NCBI RefSeq assembly: GCF_023243045.1 | Contig: NZ_JALKFX010000034.1 | Location: 24,927 to 60,451 of the forward strand | Direction of reading: 5' to 3' | DNA from: Frankia sp. AgB32 | GTDB lineage: Bacteria > Actinomycetota > Actinomycetes > Frankiales > Frankiaceae | DNA: 35,525 nucleotides | Shown here: piece after piece, positions 27,113-35,525 of the stretch | Layout of the letters: every line of letters starts with the position of its first letter | How positions within the stretch are numbered: the first letter of the stretch is position 1 | Translations under genes and position numbers: made by a program | The notes under the pieces: generated by a model | The model's input: the letters and a program-made list of their open reading frames with translations, nothing else | Databases searched by the model: none | What the model was told of the DNA's origin: nothing

Positions 27113-27185
27113 GAGCACCGCCGCTCCGGGCAACGGCGAGGCGAACCAGCGCCGGTCTCCCGGTGCGTGAGGAAGGGACTCGCAC

Positions 27186-29117
27186 GTGGCACGCCGCTCG
27201 GCACGGGTTTCCGCGGGGAGCTCCGACTGGACCCGGCTGGGGGTCCTCGCCGCTCTGGCCGCCGTTCTCTACGGCCTGATGGCACTCACCGGAAACTGGA
27301 CTCCCCGGCTCGGCCTCGACCTCCAGGGCGGCACGAGCGTGATCCTCACGCCCAAGGCCATCTCCGGCTCGCACGTCGACTCCGGCGCCATCAACCAGGC
27401 AGTGGACATCATCCGCCAGCGGGTTGACGGCCTCGGTGTCGCCGAGTCCGAGGTCCACCGCACCGGTAACCAGATCGAGATCTCCGTCCCCGGACGTGGC
27501 CGCAACGATGTGGTCGACCTGGTCGGGCAGACGGCGGAGCTGCGCTTCCGGGAGGTCTACGACGTCTCGGCGGCCACTCCCGCCGCGACCCCCACCCCGG
27601 CCCCCACTGCCGTGCCCACCCCGGCCGCCGGATCGACCGCGACCCCCTTGGGCGCGCCGGCATCGCCCTCGGTGACGCCCAGCCCGTCCGTCGTGCCCAG
27701 CCCGTCGGCATCGAACAAGCCGGCCGCGCTCGGCGACGGCTCGGACCTGGTGGCTCAGCCGGTGGCGTTGGCCGCCCACAGCGGTGCCGGGGCCATCACG
27801 GCCGCGGGAACCAACGCGGCGGCGAGGATCGTGACGGCAGCGTCCGCCGCGCCCGCGGCGTCCGTTGCCCCCGCGGCGTCCAGCGCGCCCGCGGCGTCCG
27901 CCGGTGCTCCGGCGGCCTCCGCCTCCCCGGCGCCGTCGGCGAGCGCGACGGCCCCCGCGACCGGCTCCACCGCCGCGACCGGACCGACCCCGCCGGCCGA
28001 CGTGGCGGCCCGTTACAAGGCGCTGACCTGCGATGCCGCCGACAAGCGCAAGGCGGCGCTCGGCACCGACCGGCCGCAGGACTGGACGGTGGCCTGCGAC
28101 CGGACCCAGACCCAGAAGTACCTGCTCATGCCGGCGTCGGTCGTCGGTACCGACGTGAAGACGGCCTCCGCCGGGCTGGCTGGCTCCGGTGGTACCACCA
28201 ACGTCAACACCGGCGCGTGGGTGGTGAACGTCGACTTCACCGGCTCCGGGCAGAACAAGTTCACCAAGCTGACCGAGGCGACCATCGGCAAGCAGGTCGC
28301 GATCGTGCTTGACGGCGTGGTCCAGTCCGCGCCGTCGACCAACGAACGCATCGCCGGCTCGGCCCAGATCTCCGGCTCGTTCACCCAGTCCGATGCCGAG
28401 GACCTCGCCAACGTCCTGCGCTACGGCGCGCTGCCGCTTGCCTTCGAGCGTTCCCAGGCGGAGTCGATCTCGCCGACGCTCGGCCAGGACTCGCTGCACG
28501 GCGGCCTGCTCGCCGGCGCCCTCGGGCTGCTGCTCGTCATCGCCTACTCGTTCCTGTACTACCGGGCGCTGGGCATCGTCGTGGTGAGCTCGCTCGCGGT
28601 CAGCGGCATGGTCATCTACGCGGCGGTGGTGCTGCTCGGCGCCGCGATCGGCTTCACCCTGTCCCTCGCCGGCATCGCCGGCCTGATCGTGTCCATCGGC
28701 GTCACCGCGGACTCGTTCGTCGTCTACTTCGAACGCATCAAGGACGAGGTGCGGTCCGGCCGCACGGTGCGGGTGGCCGCGGACCGGGCCTGGCCGGCCG
28801 CGCGGCGCACCATGCTCTCGGCGGACACGGTGTCCTTCCTCGCGGCCGCGGTGCTGTACATCCTCTCGATCGGCTCCGTGCGCGGGTTCGCCTTCACCCT
28901 CGGCCTGTCCACGCTGAGTGACGTTCTCATCATGTTCATCTTCACCCGGCCGCTGGTGGCCCTGCTGGTGCGGCGCAGACTGTTCTCCTCCAGCCGGTTC
29001 TCGGGCCTGAGTCCGAAGTCAGTCGGCGGGCGGGCCGGTGCCGCGCCCCCCGCCGTCGCGACCCGGGCGCGGTTGGCCAAGCGGCCGGCGCCGGCCGGGC
29101 AGAAGCGGGAGAGCTGA
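27186..29117 (+). CDS. secD: protein translocase subunit SecD
   Basis: SecD with SecF uses the proton gradient to help pull secreted proteins out of the SecYEG channel. The 643-residue protein has an N-terminal membrane segment (about 17-35), GLDLQGG (43-49), the split P1 domain, and five more membrane segments (about 437-600) with the D4-D6 motifs. About 140 residues of Ala/Pro/Ser/Thr (about 129-271) are inserted in the outside P1 region; 18-bp repeats in the DNA at 27852-27899 encode part of it. The GTG start follows GAGGAAGGGA. secF begins 3 bases after its stop. Confidence 0.95.
   Translation: MARRSARVSAGSSDWTRLGVLAALAAVLYGLMALTGNWTPRLGLDLQGGTSVILTPKAISGSHVDSGAINQAVDIIRQRVDGLGVAESEVHRTGNQIEISVPGRGRNDVVDLVGQTAELRFREVYDVSAATPAATPTPAPTAVPTPAAGSTATPLGAPASPSVTPSPSVVPSPSASNKPAALGDGSDLVAQPVALAAHSGAGAITAAGTNAAARIVTAASAAPAASVAPAASSAPAASAGAPAASASPAPSASATAPATGSTAATGPTPPADVAARYKALTCDAADKRKAALGTDRPQDWTVACDRTQTQKYLLMPASVVGTDVKTASAGLAGSGGTTNVNTGAWVVNVDFTGSGQNKFTKLTEATIGKQVAIVLDGVVQSAPSTNERIAGSAQISGSFTQSDAEDLANVLRYGALPLAFERSQAESISPTLGQDSLHGGLLAGALGLLLVIAYSFLYYRALGIVVVSSLAVSGMVIYAAVVLLGAAIGFTLSLAGIAGLIVSIGVTADSFVVYFERIKDEVRSGRTVRVAADRAWPAARRTMLSADTVSFLAAAVLYILSIGSVRGFAFTLGLSTLSDVLIMFIFTRPLVALLVRRRLFSSSRFSGLSPKSVGGRAGAAPPAVATRARLAKRPAPAGQKRES
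27852..27899 (+). repeat. 18-bp repeats inside secD
   Basis: CCCGCGGCGTCC recurs at 27852, 27870 and 27888 with less conserved 6-base spacers. It encodes Ala/Pro/Ser units in the external low-complexity insertion of SecD. Confidence 0.8.
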
Positions 29118-29120
29118 TCG

Positions 29121-30341
29121 ATGGCACTGCTCGCGCGGGTCTACCGCAGCGACTTCCACGCCGACTTCGTCGGCCGTCGCCGGGTCTGGTACACGGTCTC
29201 CGGCGTCGTGCTCGCGGTGTGTGTCCTCAGCATGATCGTGCGGGGCTTCAGTCTCGGCATCGAGTTCTCCGGCGGCGCGGTGCTGCAGCTCCCGACCAAC
29301 GGCGGCACGGTCGAACAGGTCGACCAGACGCTGTCCAGCGTCGGGATCAGCCCGTCCGACAGCGTCGTGCAGCAGCTGGAGACGTCGAAGCAGTTCCGCA
29401 TCCAGACGAAGTCCCTCACCGACGCCCAGACCGACGAGCTGACGAACGCGCTGGCGAAGCAGTTCTCGGTGGCGAACCCGGACCGCGACATCGCGGTGTC
29501 GACGGTCGGCTCGTCCTGGGGATCCACGATCACCAAGAAGGCGATCCAGGGTCTGGTCGTCTTCCTCATCCTTGTCGTGATCTACCTGTCGATCCGGTTC
29601 GAGTGGAAGATGGCGCTCGCGGCGATGGCCGCGCTCATCCACGACCTCGTCGTCACGATGGGTATCTACTCCCTTGTCGGCTTCGAGGTCTCCCCGTCCA
29701 CGGTGATCGCCGTCCTCACCATTCTGGGCTTCTCGCTCTACGACACCGTGGTGGTGTTCGACCGAGTGCGGGAGAACACGGCGGGGATGGCGACCTCCAA
29801 CAGACGTACCTATGCCGAGGCGACGAACGACGCGCTCAACGAGACGCTGGTCCGCTCGCTCAACACCTCGCTGATCGCCCTCATCCCGGTGGCGTCGCTG
29901 CTGTTCGTCGGCGCCGGGCTGCTCGGCGCCGGCACGTTGAAGGACCTCGCGCTCGCCCAGTTCGTCGGCATCGCCTCCGGTACCTACTCGTCGTTGTTCT
30001 TCGCCACGCCGCTGCTGGTGGACCTCAAGCGGGGAGAGCCCGAGGTCAAAGCACTCGACGCGCGGGTTGCCCGGGAGCGGGCCCGGCGCGTGCGGGCAGC
30101 CGCCTCGGTGGAGTCCACCGAGGCGGCCGGCGGTGCGACGACGCCGACCCGAGTGGGTGCCCGCGCCGCGGCGGAGCCGGACGATCCGGACGGCTCCGAT
30201 CCCACCAGCCGGGAACCGGTGCCCGCCGGGGTGAACCTGGCCGGTGGGGCACGCAGACCCCCGGCGGCGGGTCCCCCCCGGCGCGCCGGGGGGCGTAAAC
30301 CCGGTCGGCGAGGGCGTCCGAGCGGTAAGAAACGTCGGTAA
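29121..30341 (+). CDS. secF: protein translocase subunit SecF
   Basis: The partner of SecD, 406 residues. It has an N-terminal membrane segment (about 19-40), GIEFSGG, a short external domain, and five membrane segments (about 155-305) with YDTVVVFDRVREN and the SLNTSLIALIPVASLL segment. The last 90 residues form a hydrophilic Arg/Ala/Pro tail ending in basic residues, likely cytoplasmic. GGGAGA precedes the ATG. It is co-transcribed with secD. Confidence 0.95.
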   Translation: MALLARVYRSDFHADFVGRRRVWYTVSGVVLAVCVLSMIVRGFSLGIEFSGGAVLQLPTNGGTVEQVDQTLSSVGISPSDSVVQQLETSKQFRIQTKSLTDAQTDELTNALAKQFSVANPDRDIAVSTVGSSWGSTITKKAIQGLVVFLILVVIYLSIRFEWKMALAAMAALIHDLVVTMGIYSLVGFEVSPSTVIAVLTILGFSLYDTVVVFDRVRENTAGMATSNRRTYAEATNDALNETLVRSLNTSLIALIPVASLLFVGAGLLGAGTLKDLALAQFVGIASGTYSSLFFATPLLVDLKRGEPEVKALDARVARERARRVRAAASVESTEAAGGATTPTRVGARAAAEPDDPDGSDPTSREPVPAGVNLAGGARRPPAAGPPRRAGGRKPGRRGRPSGKKRR

Positions 30342-30419
30342 CCCGGGGCTGGTCCCGGACGCGGCCACCGGCCGTTCCGGGCGCCCGGGGAAAGATCTCC
30401 GGACTAGCCCGAAAGTGGG

Positions 30420-31001
30420 ATGAGCAGGACGATGACGAGCATCGGCGAGGCGGCACCCGAGCGGTCCGCCACGAACGACGCGGCCGCCGACGTGTTGCGT
30501 GGCCACATCCGGGACATCCCGGACTGGCCGCAGCCCGGAGTCGTGTTCAAGGACATCACCCCGCTGCTGTCCTCACCCGCCGCGTTCGGCGTGGTGATCG
30601 GCGCACTGGCGGACGTCGCGCGGGAACGCGGCGCGACGACGATCGCCGGGATCGAGGCGCGCGGCTTCCTGCTCGCCGCCCCGGTCGCCGACCGGATCGG
30701 CGCGGGCCTGGTGCCGATCCGCAAGAAGGGCAAACTGCCCGGCCCGACCCGAAGCGCGACCTACGACCTGGAGTACGGCACCGCCACCATCGAGATCCAC
30801 GCCGACGCGGTCCCCGCCGGTGAACGGGTGCTGCTGATCGACGACGTGCTCGCGACCGGCGGCACGGCGGCAGCCGCCCACGGCCTGCTCGTCGGCTGCG
30901 GAGCCGACGTGGTGGGCCTGGCGGTGTTGATGGAGCTGTCCTTCCTGCCCGGACGGGATCGGACCGCGCCGCTCGATATTGTTCCGATTCTGACCATCTG
31001 A
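30420..31001 (+). CDS. apt: adenine phosphoribosyltransferase Apt
   Basis: Apt makes AMP from adenine and PRPP. The 193-residue protein has the PRPP-binding motif VLLIDDVLATGGTA, plus the IPDWPQPGVVFKDITPLL and GIEARGFLLAAPVA segments of the family. ATG 30420 and ATG 30432 are both possible starts; neither ribosome site is convincing. Position between secF and rel is conserved across actinobacteria, perhaps linking purine salvage to nucleotide-based signalling. Confidence 0.94.
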   Translation: MSRTMTSIGEAAPERSATNDAAADVLRGHIRDIPDWPQPGVVFKDITPLLSSPAAFGVVIGALADVARERGATTIAGIEARGFLLAAPVADRIGAGLVPIRKKGKLPGPTRSATYDLEYGTATIEIHADAVPAGERVLLIDDVLATGGTAAAAHGLLVGCGADVVGLAVLMELSFLPGRDRTAPLDIVPILTI

Positions 31002-31081
31002 CCCTCTGCCGGTCGGGGCTGCGGAAGGCTCCCGGGCTATCCGGCGTTAGGCTCGGTGTCTAGCCAACGCAGGAGCGGCCC

Positions 31082-33805
31082 GTGCCTGAGGCAGCCCCGG
31101 TCACCACCGGAGCGTCGTCGCCCGCCGTCCCGGCCCGCAAGCCGGGCTCGGCGGACGATCGCGTGCGCCCCGGTTCGGGCGGCTCCCCCCGCGGCTCTCT
31201 TTCGGCCGGCCCGTCGTCCGCCAGCCCGGCCTCGTCTTCCGGTGCGGCCTCGTCTTCCGGTGCGGCCTCGTCTTCCAGCGCAGCCTCGTCCGGTCCGCCG
31301 TCCGCTGGTCCGGCCTCGGCTGGTCCGCCGCCGTCCGCTCCGCCCCTGTCCGGTTCCTCGCCGTCGGGTCCGCCGGAGGCGGTTGGTCCGGACGAATCCC
31401 TGCCGCGGGTGGCGGCGGACGCGCAGTGGCCGGGGGCGGCAGCGGCGCCGGGCGTGGGGTCAGCTCCGGCGGCGGGCGACGCCGCTCCGGTGATCCCCAG
31501 GCTCGGGCATGAGTCGCCGCCGCTGCCGCGCCGGGTGCGCGGCCGGCTCTCGCGGCTGTCCACCCACCGGGCGACCCCGTCGTCCGCGCTCGACCCGGTC
31601 CTGCGCGGCCTGCTCGCCAACCACCCGCGGGCTGACATCAGCCAGGTGCAGCGTGCCTTCGAGGTGGCCGACGCCGCGCACGCCGGCCAGATCCGCTTCT
31701 CCGGCCATCCGTACATCACCCATCCGATCGCGGTGGCGAGCATCCTCGCCGACCTCGGCATGGACACGGCGACCCTGTCCGCGGCCCTCCTGCACGACAC
31801 GCTGGAGGAGACCACGCTGACCCCCGAGGCGATCCGGGAGACCTTCGGCGACCAGATCGCGCTGATCGTCGATGCGGTCAGCAAGCTGAACCGGGTCAAG
31901 GTCGGCGAGGCCGCGCAGGCGGAGACCATCCGGCGGATGGTCGTCGCGATGGCCCGCGACCCCCGGGCGCTGGTCGTCAAGCTCTCCGACCGGCTGCACA
32001 ACATGCGCACCCTGCGTTTCCTGCCCGAGCACAAGCAGGAGCGCAAGGCGCGCGAGACGCTGGAGGTCTACGCGCCGCTCGCCCACCGGCTCGGGATGAA
32101 CTCGTTGAAGTGGGAGCTGGAGGACCTCTCCTTCGCCGCGCTGTACCCGAAGCGCTACGACGAGATCGTCCGGCTGGTCGCCGACCGCGCCCCGAGCCGG
32201 GACGTCTACCTCGCCGAGGTCATCGGGCAGGTCCAGGCGGGCCTGCGGGACACCCGCATCCGCGCGGTCGTCTCCGGACGGCCGAAGCACTACTACTCGA
32301 TCTACCAGAAGATGGTCGTGCGCGGCCGGTCGTTCGACGACATCTACGACCTGGTCGGCATCCGCATCCTGGTCGACTCGGTACGCGACTGCTATGCGAC
32401 CCTGGGCAACGTCCATGCGAACTGGAAGCCGATTCCGGGCCGCTTCAAGGACTACATCGCGATGCCCAAGTTCAACATGTACCAGTCGCTGCACACGACC
32501 GTCATCGGGCCCGAGGGCAAGCCGGTCGAACTGCAGATCCGCACGCACGCCATGCACAACCGGGCCGAGTACGGCATCGCCGCCCACTGGAAGTACAAGG
32601 AGGACGGGGTCGCCGCCCGCTCCTCGGAGAGCTCCCGGTCCAGCCGTCGCAAGAACCCCGAGCCGGACCTGACGACCTGGCTGCGGCAGGTGCTCGACTG
32701 GCAGCGCGAGAGCGCCGACCCCGGCGAGTTCCTCGACAGCCTGCGCTTCGCCGCCGAGAGCGACGAGGTCTTCGTCTTCACCCCGAAGGGCGACGTCATC
32801 CCGCTGCCGGTCGGCTCGACGTCGGTGGACTTCGCCTACGCCGTGCACACCGACGTCGGCCACCACTGCGTCGGCGCCCGGATCAACGGCCGGATCGCGA
32901 CCCTGGACACCACCCTCGACAACGGCGACACCGTGGAGATCTTCACCTCCCGGGCGCACTCGGCCGGTCCCAGCCAGGACTGGCTGATGTTCGTCCGGTC
33001 CTCGCGGGCCCGGGCGAAGATCCGCCAGTGGCACGCCCGTGAGCGCCGCGAGGACGCGATCGTCGCCGGCCGGGACGCGCTCGGCCGGGCGATGCGCCGC
33101 CACGGCCTGCCGCTGTCCCGGCTGATGAGCGGTGACGCGCTGCTGGGCCTGGCCAAGGACATGCGCCACGCCGACGTCGCGGCGCTGTACGCGGCGGTGG
33201 GGGAGAACCACCTCAGCGCCGAGTCGGTGGTCTCGAGGCTGCTGGTGTCCCTGGGCGGTCCCGAGGGCGCGGAGGAGGACGTCGGCGAGACCGAGCTGCC
33301 GATCCGCACCCTGCGCCGCACCACCGGGGAACCCGGCGTGCTGGTCACCGGGTCGCCCGACGTGTGGACGAAGCTGGCCCGCTGCTGCACGCCGATGCCC
33401 GGCGACGACATCGCCGGCTTCGTCACCCGCGGCAAGGGCGTGTCGGTGCACCGCACCGACTGCTCGAACCTCAGCGGCCTGCGCGGCGGCCCCCACGACC
33501 GGCTCGTCGGGGTGGAGTGGGCGCCGTCGTCGGGCTCGATGTTCCTCGCCGTGATCCAGGTCGAGGCGCAGGACCGCACCAAGCTGCTCTCCGACGTCAC
33601 CCGGGTGCTCTCCGACCGGCACGTGAACATCCTGTCGGCCTCGGTGGCCACCAGCCGGGACGCCTCGACCCGCGAACCGGTCGCGATCAGCCGTTTCACC
33701 TTCGAGATGGGCGACGCGAAGCATCTCGGGCACATTCTGAGCGCGGTGCGCTCCCTGGACGGGGTGTACGAGTGTTTTCGCGTCACCTCGGGCGTACAGG
33801 TCTAG
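31082..33805 (+). CDS. rel: Rel-family (p)ppGpp synthetase with altered hydrolase motif (Rel1)
   Basis: A long RelA/SpoT homologue of 907 residues: low-complexity N-terminal extension (1-140), HD hydrolase (about 180-335), synthetase (about 380-500), TGS (about 560-620), helical and zinc-finger region ([13 protein letters not shown] near 767) and ACT (about 825-905). The synthetase looks intact: [28 protein letters not shown] and catalytic E483 in VELQIRT. In the hydrolase, H238-D239 and E242 are kept but the next residue is E243 (HDTLEET) where the family has Asp, and VDGVTKL is VDAVSKL. GTG 31082 has AGGAG 6 bases upstream. A second copy follows after 18 bases. Confidence 0.93.
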   Translation: MPEAAPVTTGASSPAVPARKPGSADDRVRPGSGGSPRGSLSAGPSSASPASSSGAASSSGAASSSSAASSGPPSAGPASAGPPPSAPPLSGSSPSGPPEAVGPDESLPRVAADAQWPGAAAAPGVGSAPAAGDAAPVIPRLGHESPPLPRRVRGRLSRLSTHRATPSSALDPVLRGLLANHPRADISQVQRAFEVADAAHAGQIRFSGHPYITHPIAVASILADLGMDTATLSAALLHDTLEETTLTPEAIRETFGDQIALIVDAVSKLNRVKVGEAAQAETIRRMVVAMARDPRALVVKLSDRLHNMRTLRFLPEHKQERKARETLEVYAPLAHRLGMNSLKWELEDLSFAALYPKRYDEIVRLVADRAPSRDVYLAEVIGQVQAGLRDTRIRAVVSGRPKHYYSIYQKMVVRGRSFDDIYDLVGIRILVDSVRDCYATLGNVHANWKPIPGRFKDYIAMPKFNMYQSLHTTVIGPEGKPVELQIRTHAMHNRAEYGIAAHWKYKEDGVAARSSESSRSSRRKNPEPDLTTWLRQVLDWQRESADPGEFLDSLRFAAESDEVFVFTPKGDVIPLPVGSTSVDFAYAVHTDVGHHCVGARINGRIATLDTTLDNGDTVEIFTSRAHSAGPSQDWLMFVRSSRARAKIRQWHARERREDAIVAGRDALGRAMRRHGLPLSRLMSGDALLGLAKDMRHADVAALYAAVGENHLSAESVVSRLLVSLGGPEGAEEDVGETELPIRTLRRTTGEPGVLVTGSPDVWTKLARCCTPMPGDDIAGFVTRGKGVSVHRTDCSNLSGLRGGPHDRLVGVEWAPSSGSMFLAVIQVEAQDRTKLLSDVTRVLSDRHVNILSASVATSRDASTREPVAISRFTFEMGDAKHLGHILSAVRSLDGVYECFRVTSGVQV
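31228..31281 (+). repeat. 18-bp tandem repeats in the rel1 N-terminus
   Basis: GGCCTCGTCTTCCGGTGC occurs at 31228 and 31246, and with two changes at 31264. The repeats encode Ala/Ser/Gly units of the N-terminal extension; length may vary between strains. Confidence 0.9.
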
Positions 33806-33823
33806 AGAGACAAGGGGGACGCC

Positions 33824-35525
33824 GTGGACGCTGAGACCGTGGGTGCCGGCCTGCCGGCCGGTGGCGGACTGTCCCCGGCGCTGTCCCGCGCCGATGGCGG
33901 TGACGACGCGTCCCGGGCCCTGACCGCGGCGCGCCAGGCCAGCGTGCGCCTGGCGCATCTGGCCCGGCGGATGGCCTCGCCGCGAATGTCGCAGGTGCCG
34001 CCCGAGCTGCGCGACGTGGTCGAGGCCCATCGTGACTACCATCCCCGGGCCGACGTCGCGGCCCTCGTGCACGCCTACGGTGTCGCCGAGCGGCTGCACG
34101 CCGGCCAGATGCGCCGCAGCGGTGACCCGTACATCAGCCATCCGCTGGCCGTCACCCAGGCGCTGGCGGAGCTCGGCGTCGACACGACCACGCTGATCGC
34201 CGCGCTGCTGCACGACACCGTCGAGGACACCGGCTACACCCTCGACTCCGTCGTCGAGGAGTTCGGCGCCGAGGTCGCGAACCTCGTCGACGGGGTCACG
34301 AAGCTGGACAAGATGCGCTTCGGCGAGGCGGCCGAGGCCGAGACGCTGCGTAAGCTGATCGTCGCGCTCGCCCGGGACTACCGGGTGCTCGTCATCAAGA
34401 TCGCCGACCGGCTGCACAACATGCGCACGCTGAACTTCATGTCGCCGGCGAAGCAGGTGAAGATCTCCCGGGTCACCCTGGAGATCCTCGCGCCGCTGGC
34501 CCACCGGCTCGGCGTCAGCGTGATCAAACGCGAGCTCGAGGATCGCGCGTTCGCCGTGCTGCATCCGGCCGAGTACACCCGCATCGCCGGCATCGTCGAC
34601 GAGTTCACCGCCGCGGAACAGGCGTCGAGCGCGGTCGGTGCGATGGTCGCCCGGCTGCGCTCGGGGCTCGCGTCCGCGCGCATCGACGGCCAGGTCTCCA
34701 TCCGCGCCAGCCACCTGTTCTCGATCTACAAGCGGGCGCAGGAGCGGGCCCGGCCGCCGCAGGACTACACCGACATCGTCCGGGTGCTCGTCCTCGTCGA
34801 CGAGGTCACGGACTGCTACGCGGCCCTCGGGGTGATCCACGCGCTGTGGCGGCCGGTGCCGGGCCGGCTGCGGGACTTCGTGGCCACGCCGAAGTTCAAC
34901 ATGTACCAGTCGCTGCACACCACGGTCGTCGACGACTCCGGGCGCAGCATCGACATCCAGATCCGCACGCCGTCCATGCACCGGCTGGCCGAGACCGGCA
35001 TCCTCGCCCGCCCGGTCGGGCCCGGTGCCGACGGTGCCCGGCTGGAGGGCCTGTCCTGGCTGCACAGCCTGCTGGACTGGCAGGAGGACACCGTCGACTC
35101 CGACGAGTTCCTGGAGTCGCTGTCCTCGGACCTGGAGTCCGACGAGGTCTTCGCCTTCACCCCGAAGGGCCGGATGATCGCGCTGCCGGCGCGGTCCTCC
35201 CCGGTCGACGTCGCCTACGCGGTGCACACCGATGTCGGGCACCGGGCCATCGGCGCCCAGGTCAACGGCCGGCTCGTCCCGCTGCACACCCGGCTGCGCA
35301 ACGGCGACGTCGTCGAGATCCTCACCTCCAACCTGCCCGGCGCCGGTCCGTCCGAGGACTGGCTGCGGTTCGTGAGGACCTCGCGGGCCCGCGTGCGCAT
35401 CCGGCGCCGGCTGGCCCGCCAGCGCCGCGACGCCGCAGCCGGCCAGGTGCCGCCGGAGTCCGCGGCCGGCGGGCTCGAGGCGCCTGTCGGCGCCGCGGTC
35501 GCGGACCCCGTGGCCGAGCCGGCCA
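33824..35525 (+). CDS. second Rel-family protein, hydrolase intact, synthetase degenerate (Rel2), 3' end outside window
   Basis: The frame is open from GTG 33824 (AAGGGGG 5 bases upstream) to the window end, at least 567 residues. The hydrolase domain has every motif: QMRRSGDPYISHP, HDTVEDT (H130-D131 and E134-D135), VDGVTKL and DRLHNMRT. The synthetase region is recognisable but altered: catalytic Glu is D377 (SIDIQIRT), YDLVGIR is [15 protein letters not shown] is GRLRDFVA, and HYYSIY is HLFSIY. A TGS domain (about 440-510) follows. A 29-base stretch (34892-34920) is identical to 32468-32496 of rel1. Likely a (p)ppGpp hydrolase derived by tandem duplication. Confidence 0.9.
   Translation, partial: MDAETVGAGLPAGGGLSPALSRADGGDDASRALTAARQASVRLAHLARRMASPRMSQVPPELRDVVEAHRDYHPRADVAALVHAYGVAERLHAGQMRRSGDPYISHPLAVTQALAELGVDTTTLIAALLHDTVEDTGYTLDSVVEEFGAEVANLVDGVTKLDKMRFGEAAEAETLRKLIVALARDYRVLVIKIADRLHNMRTLNFMSPAKQVKISRVTLEILAPLAHRLGVSVIKRELEDRAFAVLHPAEYTRIAGIVDEFTAAEQASSAVGAMVARLRSGLASARIDGQVSIRASHLFSIYKRAQERARPPQDYTDIVRVLVLVDEVTDCYAALGVIHALWRPVPGRLRDFVATPKFNMYQSLHTTVVDDSGRSIDIQIRTPSMHRLAETGILARPVGPGADGARLEGLSWLHSLLDWQEDTVDSDEFLESLSSDLESDEVFAFTPKGRMIALPARSSPVDVAYAVHTDVGHRAIGAQVNGRLVPLHTRLRNGDVVEILTSNLPGAGPSEDWLRFVRTSRARVRIRRRLARQRRDAAAGQVPPESAAGGLEAPVGAAVADPVAEPA

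Noticed and set aside
27040-27114. Known-type arrest peptide (RAPP/RAPG) before secD
   Set aside because: The 24-codon frame has no such motif and is too short to carry a signal or membrane segment.
31460-35287. 1275-residue minus-strand frame antisense to both rel genes
   Set aside because: It is a codon-bias shadow of two clearly conserved genes; its residues are low-complexity Asp/Val/Arg/Gly.

Overview
The window comes from a very GC-rich actinomycete. Support includes four tRNA genes without encoded CCA, many GTG starts, actinobacteria-only families (DUF3145, DUF4193, DUF3097, SsgB), and phosphatidylinositol and PIM synthesis genes. From HIT/pgsA through apt and rel, the gene order follows the Rv2613c-Rv2583c block of Mycobacterium tuberculosis. 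SsgB points to a sporulating, Streptomyces/Frankia-like organism; Frankia is my best guess, inferred from style and synteny rather than proven.

Layout. 1-356: a 38-G homopolymer and no gene. 357-5037 (minus): treX-treY, the glycogen-to-trehalose branch. 5160-7873 (plus): NfeD and SPFH membrane proteins, DUF3145 and DUF4193. 7948-10455: nicotinamidase (minus), DUF3097 and a zinc amidase (plus). 10508-10830 (minus): tRNA-Gly-Cys-Val operon with terminator. 11173-12926: pabB converging on ssgB. 13362-15000: tRNA-Val(CAC), then about 1.4 kb without a recognisable gene, containing an imperfect copy of the tRNA 3' end, a 17-bp hairpin and two tiny overlapping ORFs leading into the HIT gene. 15596-17770 (minus): an EF-G-like GTPase. 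17938-20795: PIP synthase, PIM acyltransferase and PimA. 20862-24018: LemA-like protein, pdxS-pdxT (PLP synthase) and yebC. 24087-26454: ruvCAB behind a LexA-type box. 26579-30341: yajC-secD-secF. 30420-35525: apt and two tandem long Rel/SpoT homologues, the second cut by the window end.

The most interesting system is the tandem Rel pair. The first copy keeps the synthetase catalytic Glu but has HDxxEE where the family hydrolase motif is HDxxED. The second keeps HDxxED but has Asp at the synthetase catalytic Glu and other synthetase changes. This looks like complementary specialisation of a duplicated bifunctional enzyme, similar in outcome to RelA/SpoT. Other leads are the tRNA-Val-linked gene-poor interval, the small overlapping ORFs before the HIT gene, four TANNNT boxes placed for leaderless transcription, the poly-G tract, and long low-complexity insertions in SecD, Rel1 and PgsA.
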